64,000 bases of DNA from the NCBI GenBank assembly GCA_016720635.1, contig JADKKF010000024.1, positions 124,001 to 188,000 of the forward strand. Direction: 5' to 3'. The position numbers and the translations under genes were made by a program. Below the pieces are notes generated by a model. The model had not been told where the DNA came from. It saw only the letters and a program-made list of their open reading frames with translations, and made no database searches. Below, piece by piece: positions 44,524 through 54,111 of the stretch (positions within the stretch are counted from its first letter, which is position 1; every line of letters begins with the position of its first letter). The DNA is from Saprospiraceae bacterium (GTDB taxonomy: Bacteria; Bacteroidota; Bacteroidia; Chitinophagales; Saprospiraceae).

Positions 44524-47500
44524 TTAATTCAATATGACTAATTTTTCAAAATCAGATTCATGTTGTATAGTCTTTCCATCGGCACCTATTCCGCTAAGTC
44601 TAAGCTTATAGAGATACACCCCATTGGCTATTTTATCTCCAAAATCGTCCTTACCATCCCAATGTATATCGGTGACATTATAACCTTCTGTATTGGTTTG
44701 TCCTTGGATTGTTTTTACGATTTTTCCACTCAAATTAAAAATCTGGATAGCATAAGACATCAGTATATTGGGCTGATTGTGCTCGAATCTAAATTCAGTA
44801 TGATTAAAAAATGGATTCGGATAGTTCAATAAATGCTTTATGTCCAACGAACCACTATTAGCAACTACGAATTCAGTTTTACCTTCGCCTTGCTTATTCG
44901 CTATATTCCAAGCTTTTACCGACAAAGTATGCCTTCCCTCGGCAATGTTGTTCAGCGGAAATTTAACGTACCCTTCCTTATAATTGTCTTTAAGGGATTC
45001 ATAGAAGTCATTAAGAATATATGTATTTTTATTGTCTAGGAGCCCTTCCAAATCGTGTCCAATGCTATTTCCTGCTACATTTATACCCAACTCATCTTGC
45101 AATTTCACGAGTATGGTTGGGTTCTTATCTGTCAAGCCACCAAAGGCAAATTCTTCGGTATTCATATAGACTGAAACTTTTGGTGCTGCGACATTGGTCA
45201 ATAATGTGTCTGTACCTCCAATGATAAAATTATCAAAATATCCCATACCATCTTGGCTAACTCCATCATGTGCATACAGGCTTATACGTCCTTTTCCGTA
45301 CGTGTAATTTATATCTTTAGGTAGATAGAATTCAACTGTAAACTTTCCATTTTGCACAGAAACGCTCCCTTTGAATAAAACATTGTTTTGCAATTGAAAC
45401 TGAATCAATGGGTTGTCTCTCCCTTGTCCTAGTGTTTTGTATGTTTGATTTTTGTCGTATAAAGTAACTAAGACTGTACCATTAAAATTTTGAAGCAATT
45501 GACCATTTTGAGTTCGAACTTCCCCTTCAAAAGTGACTTTACCCAATGCTTTTATTGTATCTAATCTACTCGTGTCAATTGCCTGCCCTTTGAATTTGGT
45601 AACTACGACATTGTGCAGTGGGATGGCCAATCTCAGCGATGGATCCCCAAGTAATACGAATTTTCGATTGTTTTCTAAGGAAGCTCCACTATAATTTTTT
45701 GCATTTATTAAAATTTCTCCAATTTGAGGTCTGGGTCCCCTTTCTGCAGGCAATAAAGTTCTGAAAACTTGCCTGTTTAGAGCTTCATTATCACTGGCAA
45801 ATACTGGTCGAACTGTAGTAAATAATGCAATTCCTCCTCCTTCAGTGTTGTGCAAAACATATTCAGCTGGAGAAGTACTAGCAGCATTATCAAATGCGCC
45901 AAAAGTACATGTGGCAGTAACGAATAATGGAAGTTTAACACCATTTTTCCAAGATCGAATATCAGAAACCTCCATCACTCTTTCTTGTGCTAAGCCCAAA
46001 TTACCGCCATGTCCAAAATAAGTCATCACCAACAGACCTTTGTACACATTGTTATTTATGGCCTCTTTGGCTGTTGGGAACCTTTCGCCGCCAGGAGTAT
46101 TCTCCTCTTTATATGCATCGAAAAATATTTTATTATAGTTCAAATTATTTTGTGCAGAACGCGTATTGTCTGCGATTCTGTTGCATTGAGTAGTATGCAA
46201 ACTGTTATCTCCATCATCGGCTAGGAATAATGCCTTAGTCCTCCAATCTCCCAACGCTATGGGATCTGATTCATATTGAATGATCTTGTCAACCAAGTTT
46301 TTTGCCTCTGCTTCAGATCGGGCAGGTAAGCGTCCAATTGCTATATCTAACGCTCCATTCAAGCCTGCTTCGTCCTCATCTAATAGGCCGAAATAATCAT
46401 CCGTCGGGAATACGCTTAATTGGAAAAGGGACTCCCAAGTTTCATAAGTTGGCACAAAATTTTGATTGCTTACTTTCGTATTTATGCCTTTATAGTCATA
46501 AGAGCCATCTCCAAAGAGCAACATAAATTTGTATTCTGGATACCTGAAATGCATCATCTTATTCAAGTTTCTGAATGCTGTAATGTCTTGTATTCCACTT
46601 GAGAACTCATTATAAACCTCTTGGATAGATAAGGTTTTGGTCTTGACACCAATTTCATTTTTAAATGCAGCCAATCTTTCAGCTTGCCCCTTAAAATACG
46701 GGTGGTAAAGGATTATCATATTTTGGCTTTCCATTCCGTGAAGGTTTTGATTCTGGACCCTTCCTTCCGCTACTGGAACCGAGAAATTACCCGAAGGATC
46801 TAAAACTATATACCGCTTAACAATCCGTGAGTCCGACGCCCAAGTCAAGTCATCGATACCTACATTGGGTGCAATATTCGATACTTGTAAGGGTTCTGTA
46901 ATATCCCAAATATCCAGTGCATTAGGACTTCCACTATTTACCTTCAACTTGTATCCGAGCACAATAGAATCCGCTGATGCAAAATTAATAACATGTAGAG
47001 GTGTTCCTTGCCAAATGAGCTTTCGGTGTACATTTATGCCAATATAATCGAGCCATCCTTCCGAATTTTGTCCTTGCTCGGGGTAAGACAATTTTACTTT
47101 CAAATTCTCACTAAGGGGAGTAAAATCACCAGTAGCCACGCGATAACTCGCAAAATGACCTTCTAAATCAGACAAAGTTATTTTAAAATGTTGATTGGTA
47201 AATCGTGCATTCTCAACATCCAAATGAGATACATTAACATTTTCATTTCTACTAGCAAATGCAAAACTTACTGAGCCCTGTTGGCTTAAGTCAATATTGG
47301 GTACTTTAAAATATTCAGAGTAGGTTTTTTCTCGAATGCCTTTGAATTGATCGCCAAACCAAAGTTTTCCACCACCAGGATTTAATACAGTGGTAGAAAT
47401 CAAATTCACTTTATCTTCTTCAAAATGGAAATAATCTTGGTAATCCTCAACAACAAGTTCTGGATTGGCTGCACTGGTCATTGTTTGGATTCTCTGTCCA

Positions 47501-48366
47501 CGCTGATCGTCCAACTTTATAAAATACGCCAATTCATCGCTATAAACGTGCTTTGCATAAAATAATTTTCGTTCACTAGGATTGGGCAATATTAGATTGG
47601 GGCCATCTGAATAAAAAAGTACATAGTCTCCTTGGTCAAATTTTCCATCTTCTTCACCTTTGACATAAATATTATTTTCAGCCAAATCATCTATATAAGG
47701 ATGGGCATTGTTTTCTGACAATAGACCTCCACCATTTCCATATATTTTAATATTTCTCGGATCTATGCCATCTGGATTTATACCCAATTTGGACTTAAAG
47801 AAATCATAATCCAATTTGTAAATCCCTCGATTACTGATTTTAATTTTATAGATGTCTCCTTGGTTAAGGACGCTATTTGCTTTGAAATTTCTGCTTTTTG
47901 CATCAATCTCGTTTGAAACTTGAAAAGAAATTTTTATGAATTTCATCCTTTCTACCTGTCCGCCATTTCTTCTAAATGGACAAACAGAAAATACTGCTTG
48001 TGGCCCAGAAATGCCTTTATAAACAGCACTTTTACTGATATATTTATCCAAAGCTGGAATCAATTCAGTTGGAAAATTTAAGGCTTTTTCCCAAACTGGA
48101 AAATATTCAACTTGGCTCAACTCTCCGTACTTATCTAATCTCTTAATGATCTTTAAAATGGGCACTTTGTACTCTTCGTTTACTTCATAAGACATGCCTT
48201 CCACGAAGTCGATGGGTTGAGTATTTTCATCATAAAAGTTCAATTTAATTTCACTAGAATTCCAATCTATTTTTTTCTCAATTCCTTGAAAATTTTGGCC
48301 AAAAAGGATAAATGATGAAATTAAGAAATAAGCTACCGAAAATATTTTACTCATTAATTTAATCAT
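44524..48366 (-). CDS. porU: Type IX secretion sortase PorU
   Basis: About 1280 residues from the ATG at 48366 (frame open to 48417; MSKIF at 48354 also possible). It has a signal peptide (FSVAYFLISSFILFGQ), a long N-terminal beta region, and a gingipain-like C25 peptidase domain with YKFMLLFGDGSYDYKG, TDDYFGLLDEDEAG, IAIGRLPARSEAEA, the catalytic His in MTYFGHGGNLG and Cys in VTATCTFGAFDN. The C-terminus is a type A sorting-type domain (NYPNPFFNHTEFRF...DGKIANGVYLYKL-like). PorU removes cargo sorting domains and attaches cargo to the surface. It is divergent from the porP/sprF gene, which begins 222 bp away. Confidence 0.93.
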   Translation of the reverse strand: MIKLMSKIFSVAYFLISSFILFGQNFQGIEKKIDWNSSEIKLNFYDENTQPIDFVEGMSYEVNEEYKVPILKIIKRLDKYGELSQVEYFPVWEKALNFPTELIPALDKYISKSAVYKGISGPQAVFSVCPFRRNGGQVERMKFIKISFQVSNEIDAKSRNFKANSVLNQGDIYKIKISNRGIYKLDYDFFKSKLGINPDGIDPRNIKIYGNGGGLLSENNAHPYIDDLAENNIYVKGEEDGKFDQGDYVLFYSDGPNLILPNPSERKLFYAKHVYSDELAYFIKLDDQRGQRIQTMTSAANPELVVEDYQDYFHFEEDKVNLISTTVLNPGGGKLWFGDQFKGIREKTYSEYFKVPNIDLSQQGSVSFAFASRNENVNVSHLDVENARFTNQHFKITLSDLEGHFASYRVATGDFTPLSENLKVKLSYPEQGQNSEGWLDYIGINVHRKLIWQGTPLHVINFASADSIVLGYKLKVNSGSPNALDIWDITEPLQVSNIAPNVGIDDLTWASDSRIVKRYIVLDPSGNFSVPVAEGRVQNQNLHGMESQNMIILYHPYFKGQAERLAAFKNEIGVKTKTLSIQEVYNEFSSGIQDITAFRNLNKMMHFRYPEYKFMLLFGDGSYDYKGINTKVSNQNFVPTYETWESLFQLSVFPTDDYFGLLDEDEAGLNGALDIAIGRLPARSEAEAKNLVDKIIQYESDPIALGDWRTKALFLADDGDNSLHTTQCNRIADNTRSAQNNLNYNKIFFDAYKEENTPGGERFPTAKEAINNNVYKGLLVMTYFGHGGNLGLAQERVMEVSDIRSWKNGVKLPLFVTATCTFGAFDNAASTSPAEYVLHNTEGGGIALFTTVRPVFASDNEALNRQVFRTLLPAERGPRPQIGEILINAKNYSGASLENNRKFVLLGDPSLRLAIPLHNVVVTKFKGQAIDTSRLDTIKALGKVTFEGEVRTQNGQLLQNFNGTVLVTLYDKNQTYKTLGQGRDNPLIQFQLQNNVLFKGSVSVQNGKFTVEFYLPKDINYTYGKGRISLYAHDGVSQDGMGYFDNFIIGGTDTLLTNVAAPKVSVYMNTEEFAFGGLTDKNPTILVKLQDELGINVAGNSIGHDLEGLLDNKNTYILNDFYESLKDNYKEGYVKFPLNNIAEGRHTLSVKAWNIANKQGEGKTEFVVANSGSLDIKHLLNYPNPFFNHTEFRFEHNQPNILMSYAIQIFNLSGKIVKTIQGQTNTEGYNVTDIHWDGKDDFGDKIANGVYLYKLRLSGIGADGKTIQHESDFEKLVILN

Positions 48367-48588
48367 ATTTATTTGTTTTTTAGGTGGTTTCATAAATCTA
48401 AAGTATATTTGACACAAATTGTTTCAATCGCCTAATAGTATTAGCAAATAATTGATATTTCTAGTGTACTGAACGAATCCACCTTTTTATTATTTTAAGG
48501 TTAAATTTAATATTTTTTTTGCGAATTTATATAACTTTTATATAATTTAGAGTATCCTCAGCGTATTAAATTCATAAATCGAAGCAAC

Positions 48589-49587
48589 TTGAGAGTAAAT
48601 TTATTTGGAATCATTTTAAGCATATTTGGGAGTTTCATAACTTCTCATGGTTTTGGTCAGGATTTGGTCTATACCCAGTTTTACAATAATCCGATGATGC
48701 TAAATCCAGCCATGACAGGCTTGAAGAAAGCTGGAAGATTGGCTATCAACTACCGCAATCAGTGGCCAGGGTTGAACAAGGCGTACTCGTCATATTCTAT
48801 TGGGTACGATCGTTTTTTTGACGATTATCAAAGCGGAGTCGGCATATATTTATTTGGCGATAACGCTGGTAATGGCATTTGGAAAACATACCAAGCTAAA
48901 CTGAATTATGCATATGCCTTGGAATTAGGAGAAAAAAAATCGTTGAGCATGGGATTTGACTTTGGAGTCATAAATAGTTCTATTGATGCACAAAAATTAA
49001 TTTTAGGAGATCAGATAGACCCAGAATCAGGTTATTATCCAGGTCTAGCAAGCACAGATGTCCCTGAAAATGGCTATTCCTTAACGAAATTTGATGCTTC
49101 GGTGGGATTGTTGTATTATTCTGAAAAAATATACGGTGGTCTAAGCTTTCACCATGCAACATTTCCTAACATTAAATTTTTCAAGAGAGAGGATAATCTC
49201 GACAACACATTACCGTTAAAAATTAATTTGCATGTAGGAACTAATTTCGAAATTATAGAATCCAATAGAAACACTTGGGGGATGTCTATTTCTCCTGTAT
49301 TACTATTGTCAAAACAAGGAGACTTTTACCAATTGCAGGGGCAAGCTTTATTCACTTATGGTCAGCTTCTGTTGGGACTTGGCGTGAGATTAACGCCCAA
49401 AAATACAGATGCTGCTCTACTTACCGTGGGAGGAATCTTTGACTATTTTAAGATTTCCTATAGTTACGATCTTACTTTATCGGGATTATCGTCGAGAAGC
49501 CAAGGGGCTCATGAAGCCAGTTTGGTCTTTTCATTTGGCGAAGATCCTGGCACTGATATCAACGATTGTATGAAATTATTTAGGTAA
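48589..49587 (+). CDS. PorP/SprF-family outer-membrane protein
   Basis: A 332-residue protein of the PorP/SprF family, linked to T9SS and gliding surface adhesins. It has a signal peptide (LFGIILSIFGSFITSHGFGQ) and the family marks DLVYTQFYNNPMMLNPAMTGL, LAINYRNQWPGLNKAYSSYSIGYDRFF and GVGIYLFGDNAGNG, then a beta-barrel. The frame has no ATG near its start; TTG at 48589 gives a full signal peptide. It precedes gldJ on the same strand by about 200 bp, but a separate promoter candidate lies before gldJ. Confidence 0.85.
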   Translation: MRVNLFGIILSIFGSFITSHGFGQDLVYTQFYNNPMMLNPAMTGLKKAGRLAINYRNQWPGLNKAYSSYSIGYDRFFDDYQSGVGIYLFGDNAGNGIWKTYQAKLNYAYALELGEKKSLSMGFDFGVINSSIDAQKLILGDQIDPESGYYPGLASTDVPENGYSLTKFDASVGLLYYSEKIYGGLSFHHATFPNIKFFKREDNLDNTLPLKINLHVGTNFEIIESNRNTWGMSISPVLLLSKQGDFYQLQGQALFTYGQLLLGLGVRLTPKNTDAALLTVGGIFDYFKISYSYDLTLSGLSSRSQGAHEASLVFSFGEDPGTDINDCMKLFR

Positions 49588-49710
49588 AAAGTTATAATGA
49601 ATATATATAAATGGTTCGATATTAATCTATTTTATGTTAAATTTATTTTTTTTTTAAAAAATCACAATATTTTTGGGTCAATAAAGTTTTAAATACAAAA
49701 ATATAAGTTC

Positions 49711-49718
49711 TATATTTG
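49711..49718 (+). promoter_or_regulatory. Candidate -7 element of gldJ
   Basis: TATATTTG fits TAnnTTTG, 66 bp upstream of the ATG at 49785, and supports that start rather than the TTG inside this element. Confidence 0.4.
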
Positions 49719-49784
49719 CCCATTGGAAGTACGATAAATAGTTATAAAGTAATAATATCTTTTGGTTTGTTTAAATTTTCGAGA

Positions 49785-51287
49785 ATGAAAAATTGCCTTA
49801 AATTCAGTATTCTATTTTTAGCTTGTATGGTGGCTATCTCGTGCAAGAACAGCAAAAAAGCTGGATCTTCGTCAGCGACTGGTTGGAAATACAATGATCC
49901 TAAAAATGGGGGATTTGAAAAACTTAATTATGAAGGACAAGAGACAGGTCCCAACTTAGTTCTTATTGAAGGGGGTACATTCACTATGGGTAATACCCAA
50001 GAAGATGTTACCTATGAGTGGAATAACGTTCCTAGAAGAGTGACCGTTTCTTCTTTTTATATGGATGAAACTGAAGTTACAAATATTAACTATCGTGAAT
50101 ATTTATTTTGGCTTCAAAGAACTTTTAGTGAAACGTATCCAAAAATCCCAAGGGCCGCCCTACCAGACACACTTGTTTGGCGTACTGAATTGGCATATAA
50201 TGAGCCGATGGTTAATACTTATTTCAGACACCCTGCCTATGATGATTATCCAGTGGTCGGTGTGACTTGGTTGCAAGCGGATGAATTCTGCAAGTGGAGA
50301 AGCGATCGTGTGAATGAAGGCATCTTGGTAGATAGAGGCGTATTAAACTTAAATCCTGCCCAAAAAGATAGCGATAACTTCAATACTGACGCTTATTTGG
50401 CTGGTCAATATCAAGGTTCAGTAAAGAAAAATCTTAAGGATTTGTCAACTGGAGGTGAAAGACCTGTTAGATTTGAAGATGGTATATTATTACCTGCTTA
50501 TCGCTTACCAACTGAAGCTGAGTGGGAGTATGCAGCTCTAGCATTGATTGGAAATAGAAAGTCTAACAAAGACGAATTGTTGGAAGAAAGAAAAATATTT
50601 ACATGGAATGGCAATACGGCTAGATACCAAAGAAGAGATAGAGATCAAGGTAAAATCTTAGCCAACTTCAAAATGGCAGGTGGAGATTATATGGGAACAG
50701 CTGGTAAATTAAATGACCATGCTTCCTATACTTCTGCTGTTAAAACTTTCATGCCTAATGACTATGGCTTATACAATATGGGTGGTAATGTTTCAGAATG
50801 GGTTGCAGATGTGTACAGACCTCAGACACAATTAACACTTAGAGATGCTGAGACTCAAGATCTCAATTCATTTAGAGGAAATAGGTTTACTCAATTTGTC
50901 AAGGATGAAAATGGCAATATAGTTGAAAAGGATAGTATGGGAAGACTTAGAAGAGAGGCTGTCAATGATTCCATCACTGCACTTAGAGAAAACTATAAGA
51001 AAAGTGACGTAGTAAATTATATGGATGGTGATGCCGATTCTGAAGTTCAGTACTTATATGGCGTATCATCTTTGGTTTCTGATAAAGCAAGGGTAATCAA
51101 AGGAGGCTCATGGGCCGATAGATTATTTTGGTGCGCACCAGGTGCTAGAAGATTTAAAGATGAAGATAAAGCAGATATGACCATTGGATTTAGATGTGCA
51201 ATGACCAGAGTTGGAGGACCTGTAGGTAACGAAGATACAGGAGGTAACAACTTTAAAAGAAAACCAAAAGCTGCTAAACGAAGATAA
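49785..51287 (+). CDS. gldJ: Gliding motility lipoprotein GldJ
   Basis: A 500-residue lipoprotein from the ATG at 49785 with leader MKNCLKFSILFLACMVAISC (lipidated Cys20). The body is a formylglycine-generating-enzyme (SUMF1) fold: LVLIEGGTFTMGNTQEDV, WNNVPRRVTVSSFYMDETEV, YPVVGVTWLQADEFCKWRSD, RLPTEAEWEYAA, NMGGNVSEWVADVYR and RVIKGGSWADRLFW. The VNEGILVDRGVL and DALPDTLVW-type stretches mark GldJ rather than GldK. It is needed for gliding and T9SS function. murF follows 72 bp downstream after a terminator-like hairpin, the usual gldJ-murF order. Confidence 0.9.
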   Translation: MKNCLKFSILFLACMVAISCKNSKKAGSSSATGWKYNDPKNGGFEKLNYEGQETGPNLVLIEGGTFTMGNTQEDVTYEWNNVPRRVTVSSFYMDETEVTNINYREYLFWLQRTFSETYPKIPRAALPDTLVWRTELAYNEPMVNTYFRHPAYDDYPVVGVTWLQADEFCKWRSDRVNEGILVDRGVLNLNPAQKDSDNFNTDAYLAGQYQGSVKKNLKDLSTGGERPVRFEDGILLPAYRLPTEAEWEYAALALIGNRKSNKDELLEERKIFTWNGNTARYQRRDRDQGKILANFKMAGGDYMGTAGKLNDHASYTSAVKTFMPNDYGLYNMGGNVSEWVADVYRPQTQLTLRDAETQDLNSFRGNRFTQFVKDENGNIVEKDSMGRLRREAVNDSITALRENYKKSDVVNYMDGDADSEVQYLYGVSSLVSDKARVIKGGSWADRLFWCAPGARRFKDEDKADMTIGFRCAMTRVGGPVGNEDTGGNNFKRKPKAAKRR

Positions 51288-51310
51288 TTTTTTTTAGAAT
51301 AAATTAAGAA

Positions 51311-51346
51311 ATAGTCCTTGGAGTAATTTCAAGGGCTATTTTTATT
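51311..51346 (+). terminator. Terminator between gldJ and murF
   Basis: ATAGTCCTTG and CAAGGGCTAT form a 10-bp stem (one G-T pair) with a 9-nt loop, followed by TTTTATTT. Confidence 0.7.
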
Positions 51347-51359
51347 TAACCCAAATCAT

Positions 51360-52664
51360 ATGGCAACTCTAGAGACCCTATACGATGCTTTCAAAGCCTG
51401 CAATGGACTTTCTACTGATACGAGGAATATTCCATTAGATTCAATGTTTTTCGCATTAAAAGGTCCTAAGTTTGATGGCAATGATTTTGTAGAAGAAGCA
51501 TTGAAAATCGGAGCCAAATTCGCAGTGACTGACAACCCTAAGACCAAACCTCACCCCAGTATTCTAATAGTTGATAATGTTCTGCAATCCCTTCAATCTC
51601 TAGCTGCGCTGCATAGATCGCATTTTAACTTGCCAGTACTTGGCATTACAGGAAGCAATGGGAAAACCACCTCAAAAGAGTTAATCTCAGCTGTCCTTTC
51701 AAAAAAATATGCAGTTCATTGTACCAGTGGCAATCTTAACAATCACATTGGTGTACCTCTAACCATTTTGAGAGCTCCAAAGAAAGCTGACTTTTGGATA
51801 ATTGAAATGGGAGCCAACCATGCAGGAGAAATTAAAGAACTCTGTGATATAGCTCAGCCTACTGAAGGCTACATAACAAATATCGGTAAAGCCCATCTTG
51901 AGGGATTTGGAGACGAAAAAACGATTTTAACTACCAAAGCCGCATTGTATCAAAATGTCATCAAAAACAATGGAATTCTTTACTTTAACATTGAGAACAG
52001 CACCTTATTACCATTTATCCGAGAATATCCTAATGTAAAGTCCTTCAATTCTCAAAATATACCATTTACTTCATCAATTTCCACCAATAATTTAGCTGTT
52101 ACAATTGATATAAAATATCAAAACAATAGCTATAAAATCAATAGCCATCTTTTCGGCCTCTTTAATGCAACTAATATCATTGCTGCTATATTTATAGGCC
52201 TCTCGCATGATATAAATATTACAGAATGTATCGAAGCAATCGAGGGCTACTTTCCGACTAATATGAGATCTCAAATATTGTCCTTTTCAACAGATAAAAA
52301 AATCATATTAGATGCTTATAATGCCAATCCAAGTAGTATGAAAAACGCATTGGAGTCTTTTGCAAATGAACAGAACACGACCAAAGGAGTAATTCTAGGT
52401 GAAATGCTGGAATTGGGGGATCAAAGCCAAAGAGAACATGACATTTTAGTGCAACAATTGATTAATCATGGCTTTGATGAAATCATCTTAATTGGTAAAA
52501 TATATGAAAACAACCTAAAACTGCCCCTCAAGTCACGAGTATTTGCGAATCTTGAAAAATTCCAAGAAGAAGGCGGACTCGATTCCTTGAATAGTAAATT
52601 AATATTAATCAAGGGTTCTCGAGGGAATGGATTAGAGAGATTGATATCTAATTTACAAAAATAA
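51360..52664 (+). CDS. murF: UDP-N-acetylmuramoyl-tripeptide--D-alanyl-D-alanine ligase
   Basis: A 434-residue Mur ligase (EC 6.3.2.10) adding D-Ala-D-Ala to the peptidoglycan precursor. It shows the N-terminal substrate domain (LSTDTRNIPLDSMFFALKG), the ATP loop LGITGSNGKTTSKEL, NLNNHIGVPLTIL, WIIEMGANHAGEI and the C-terminal DAYNANPSSMKNALESF and GEMLELGDQSQREH. Length is normal. Its place behind gldJ is conserved in Bacteroidota. Confidence 0.95.
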   Translation: MATLETLYDAFKACNGLSTDTRNIPLDSMFFALKGPKFDGNDFVEEALKIGAKFAVTDNPKTKPHPSILIVDNVLQSLQSLAALHRSHFNLPVLGITGSNGKTTSKELISAVLSKKYAVHCTSGNLNNHIGVPLTILRAPKKADFWIIEMGANHAGEIKELCDIAQPTEGYITNIGKAHLEGFGDEKTILTTKAALYQNVIKNNGILYFNIENSTLLPFIREYPNVKSFNSQNIPFTSSISTNNLAVTIDIKYQNNSYKINSHLFGLFNATNIIAAIFIGLSHDINITECIEAIEGYFPTNMRSQILSFSTDKKIILDAYNANPSSMKNALESFANEQNTTKGVILGEMLELGDQSQREHDILVQQLINHGFDEIILIGKIYENNLKLPLKSRVFANLEKFQEEGGLDSLNSKLILIKGSRGNGLERLISNLQK

Positions 52665-52727
52665 AAATTACATTTTGATAATAGGTCTTGAGGACTTATC
52701 TTTGAGTTATAAATCATTATAAAAATT

Positions 52728-53603
52728 ATGTCGGTTTTAGTTAATAAAAATTCTAAAGTAATAGTCCAAGGATTTACAGGAAAAGAGGGGACATTCCATG
52801 CAACTCAAATGATTGAATATGGAACTCAAGTGGTAGGTGGTGTTACCCCAGGTAAAGGTGGAACAAAGCATTTAGATCGGCCTGTATTCAATACCGTGGT
52901 AGATGCTATCGCTTCGACTAAAGCAGATGTATCAATAATTTTCGTGCCGCCAGCATTTGGAGCCGACGCCATTATGGAGGCAGCGGAGGCAGGTATTAAG
53001 GTAATTGTTTGTATTACCGAAGGAATTCCAGTTCAAGATATGGTGAAAGTTTATGCCTATCTTAAAACGAAAAATACAAGACTTATTGGACCAAATTGTC
53101 CAGGGATCATCACTCCCGATGAAGCCAAAGTGGGCATTATGCCAGGTTTTATACATAGAAAAGGAAGGATTGGTATCGTCTCAAGGTCTGGAACCCTGAC
53201 CTATGAAGCAGTAGATCAAGTAACAAAAGCTGGCCTTGGCCAATCTACTTGTATAGGTATAGGTGGTGACCCTATTGTTGGCACTACCACAAAAGAAGCT
53301 GTAGAATTGCTAATGAATGATCCAGAAACCGATGGCATCATAATGATTGGTGAAATCGGTGGAGGCATGGAAGCTGAAGCAGCTTACTGGGTTAAAGAGC
53401 ACGGCACGAAACCTGTTGTAGGTTTCATCGCAGGTCAAACTGCGCCCAAAGGCCGCAAAATGGGTCACGCTGGCGCTATAATAGGCGGAGCTGATGACAC
53501 TGCTGAGGCAAAAATGAAGATCATGGCCTCTTGTGGAATCCATGTAGTAGAATCTCCTGCAAATATTGGCGAAACAATGCTCAAAGTTTTGACCAAAAAG
53601 TAG
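52728..53603 (+). CDS. sucD: Succinyl-CoA ligase subunit alpha
   Basis: The 291-residue alpha subunit (EC 6.2.1.5) of the TCA-cycle enzyme. It shows the CoA-binding QGFTGKEGTFHATQMIEYG, FVPPAFGADAIMEAAEAG, ITEGIPVQDMVKV, RLIGPNCPGIITP, GIVSRSGTLTYEAV and the phospho-His in KMGHAGAIIGG. Length is exact for the family. sucC is not adjacent. It ends the 48.6-53.6-kb plus-strand block. Confidence 0.96.
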   Translation: MSVLVNKNSKVIVQGFTGKEGTFHATQMIEYGTQVVGGVTPGKGGTKHLDRPVFNTVVDAIASTKADVSIIFVPPAFGADAIMEAAEAGIKVIVCITEGIPVQDMVKVYAYLKTKNTRLIGPNCPGIITPDEAKVGIMPGFIHRKGRIGIVSRSGTLTYEAVDQVTKAGLGQSTCIGIGGDPIVGTTTKEAVELLMNDPETDGIIMIGEIGGGMEAEAAYWVKEHGTKPVVGFIAGQTAPKGRKMGHAGAIIGGADDTAEAKMKIMASCGIHVVESPANIGETMLKVLTKK

Positions 53604-54111
53604 TAATTAAATTTAAAAAATTTAGGACATTTTAATAAAAGTTGGTTTCTCTTAGCAAGGGAAAATCAACTGAGGAATTTTGCCTTTTGATTTACACAAA
53701 TTATAATATATTTTAAAAAAAATTGAAATAATCTGAAAGTCAAAACCTCCACTTTTGTTTAAGTTATTGCGTAAAGGGAAGGAGTAAATTTGGCAAAATA
53801 TCGCAAGTCAAATCCTAAAAATTCCGTTATTACATTAAATAAATATTATATATTTTTTTTAACAATTCTTGTAGAATAATTGAATAAATAACTAAAATAT
53901 ATATATATTTGAAAATGAATTAAAGCGAGTTGAATATTACATTTTAAAAAATATAAAGAATACACTTTAATAGGTATTGAATCGCTTTTGAAAATTGGAA
54001 TAAAATGCTCAACTTTGTAGGGCAAATTTATCCTGACTTATAAAAGAACTATACACTCAAGTAGAAGGCTACCGACTGCTTAGATTATGTGCTAATTATT
54101 TAAACAAAACA
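53604..54111. other. AT-rich region upstream of dnaA
   Basis: About 500 bp with no coding frame, very AT-rich, with T and A tracts. I looked for TTATCCACA-type DnaA boxes and found at most one poor match (TTATCCTGA, 54029-54037), so there is no clear oriC cluster here. A short inverted repeat, GTTGGTTTC/GAAAATCAAC, lies at 53641-53670. Confidence 0.5.

Noticed and set aside
49716..49784. Upstream extension of gldJ from a TTG
   Set aside because: It overlaps the TATATTTG promoter element, and the lipoprotein leader begins at 49785.
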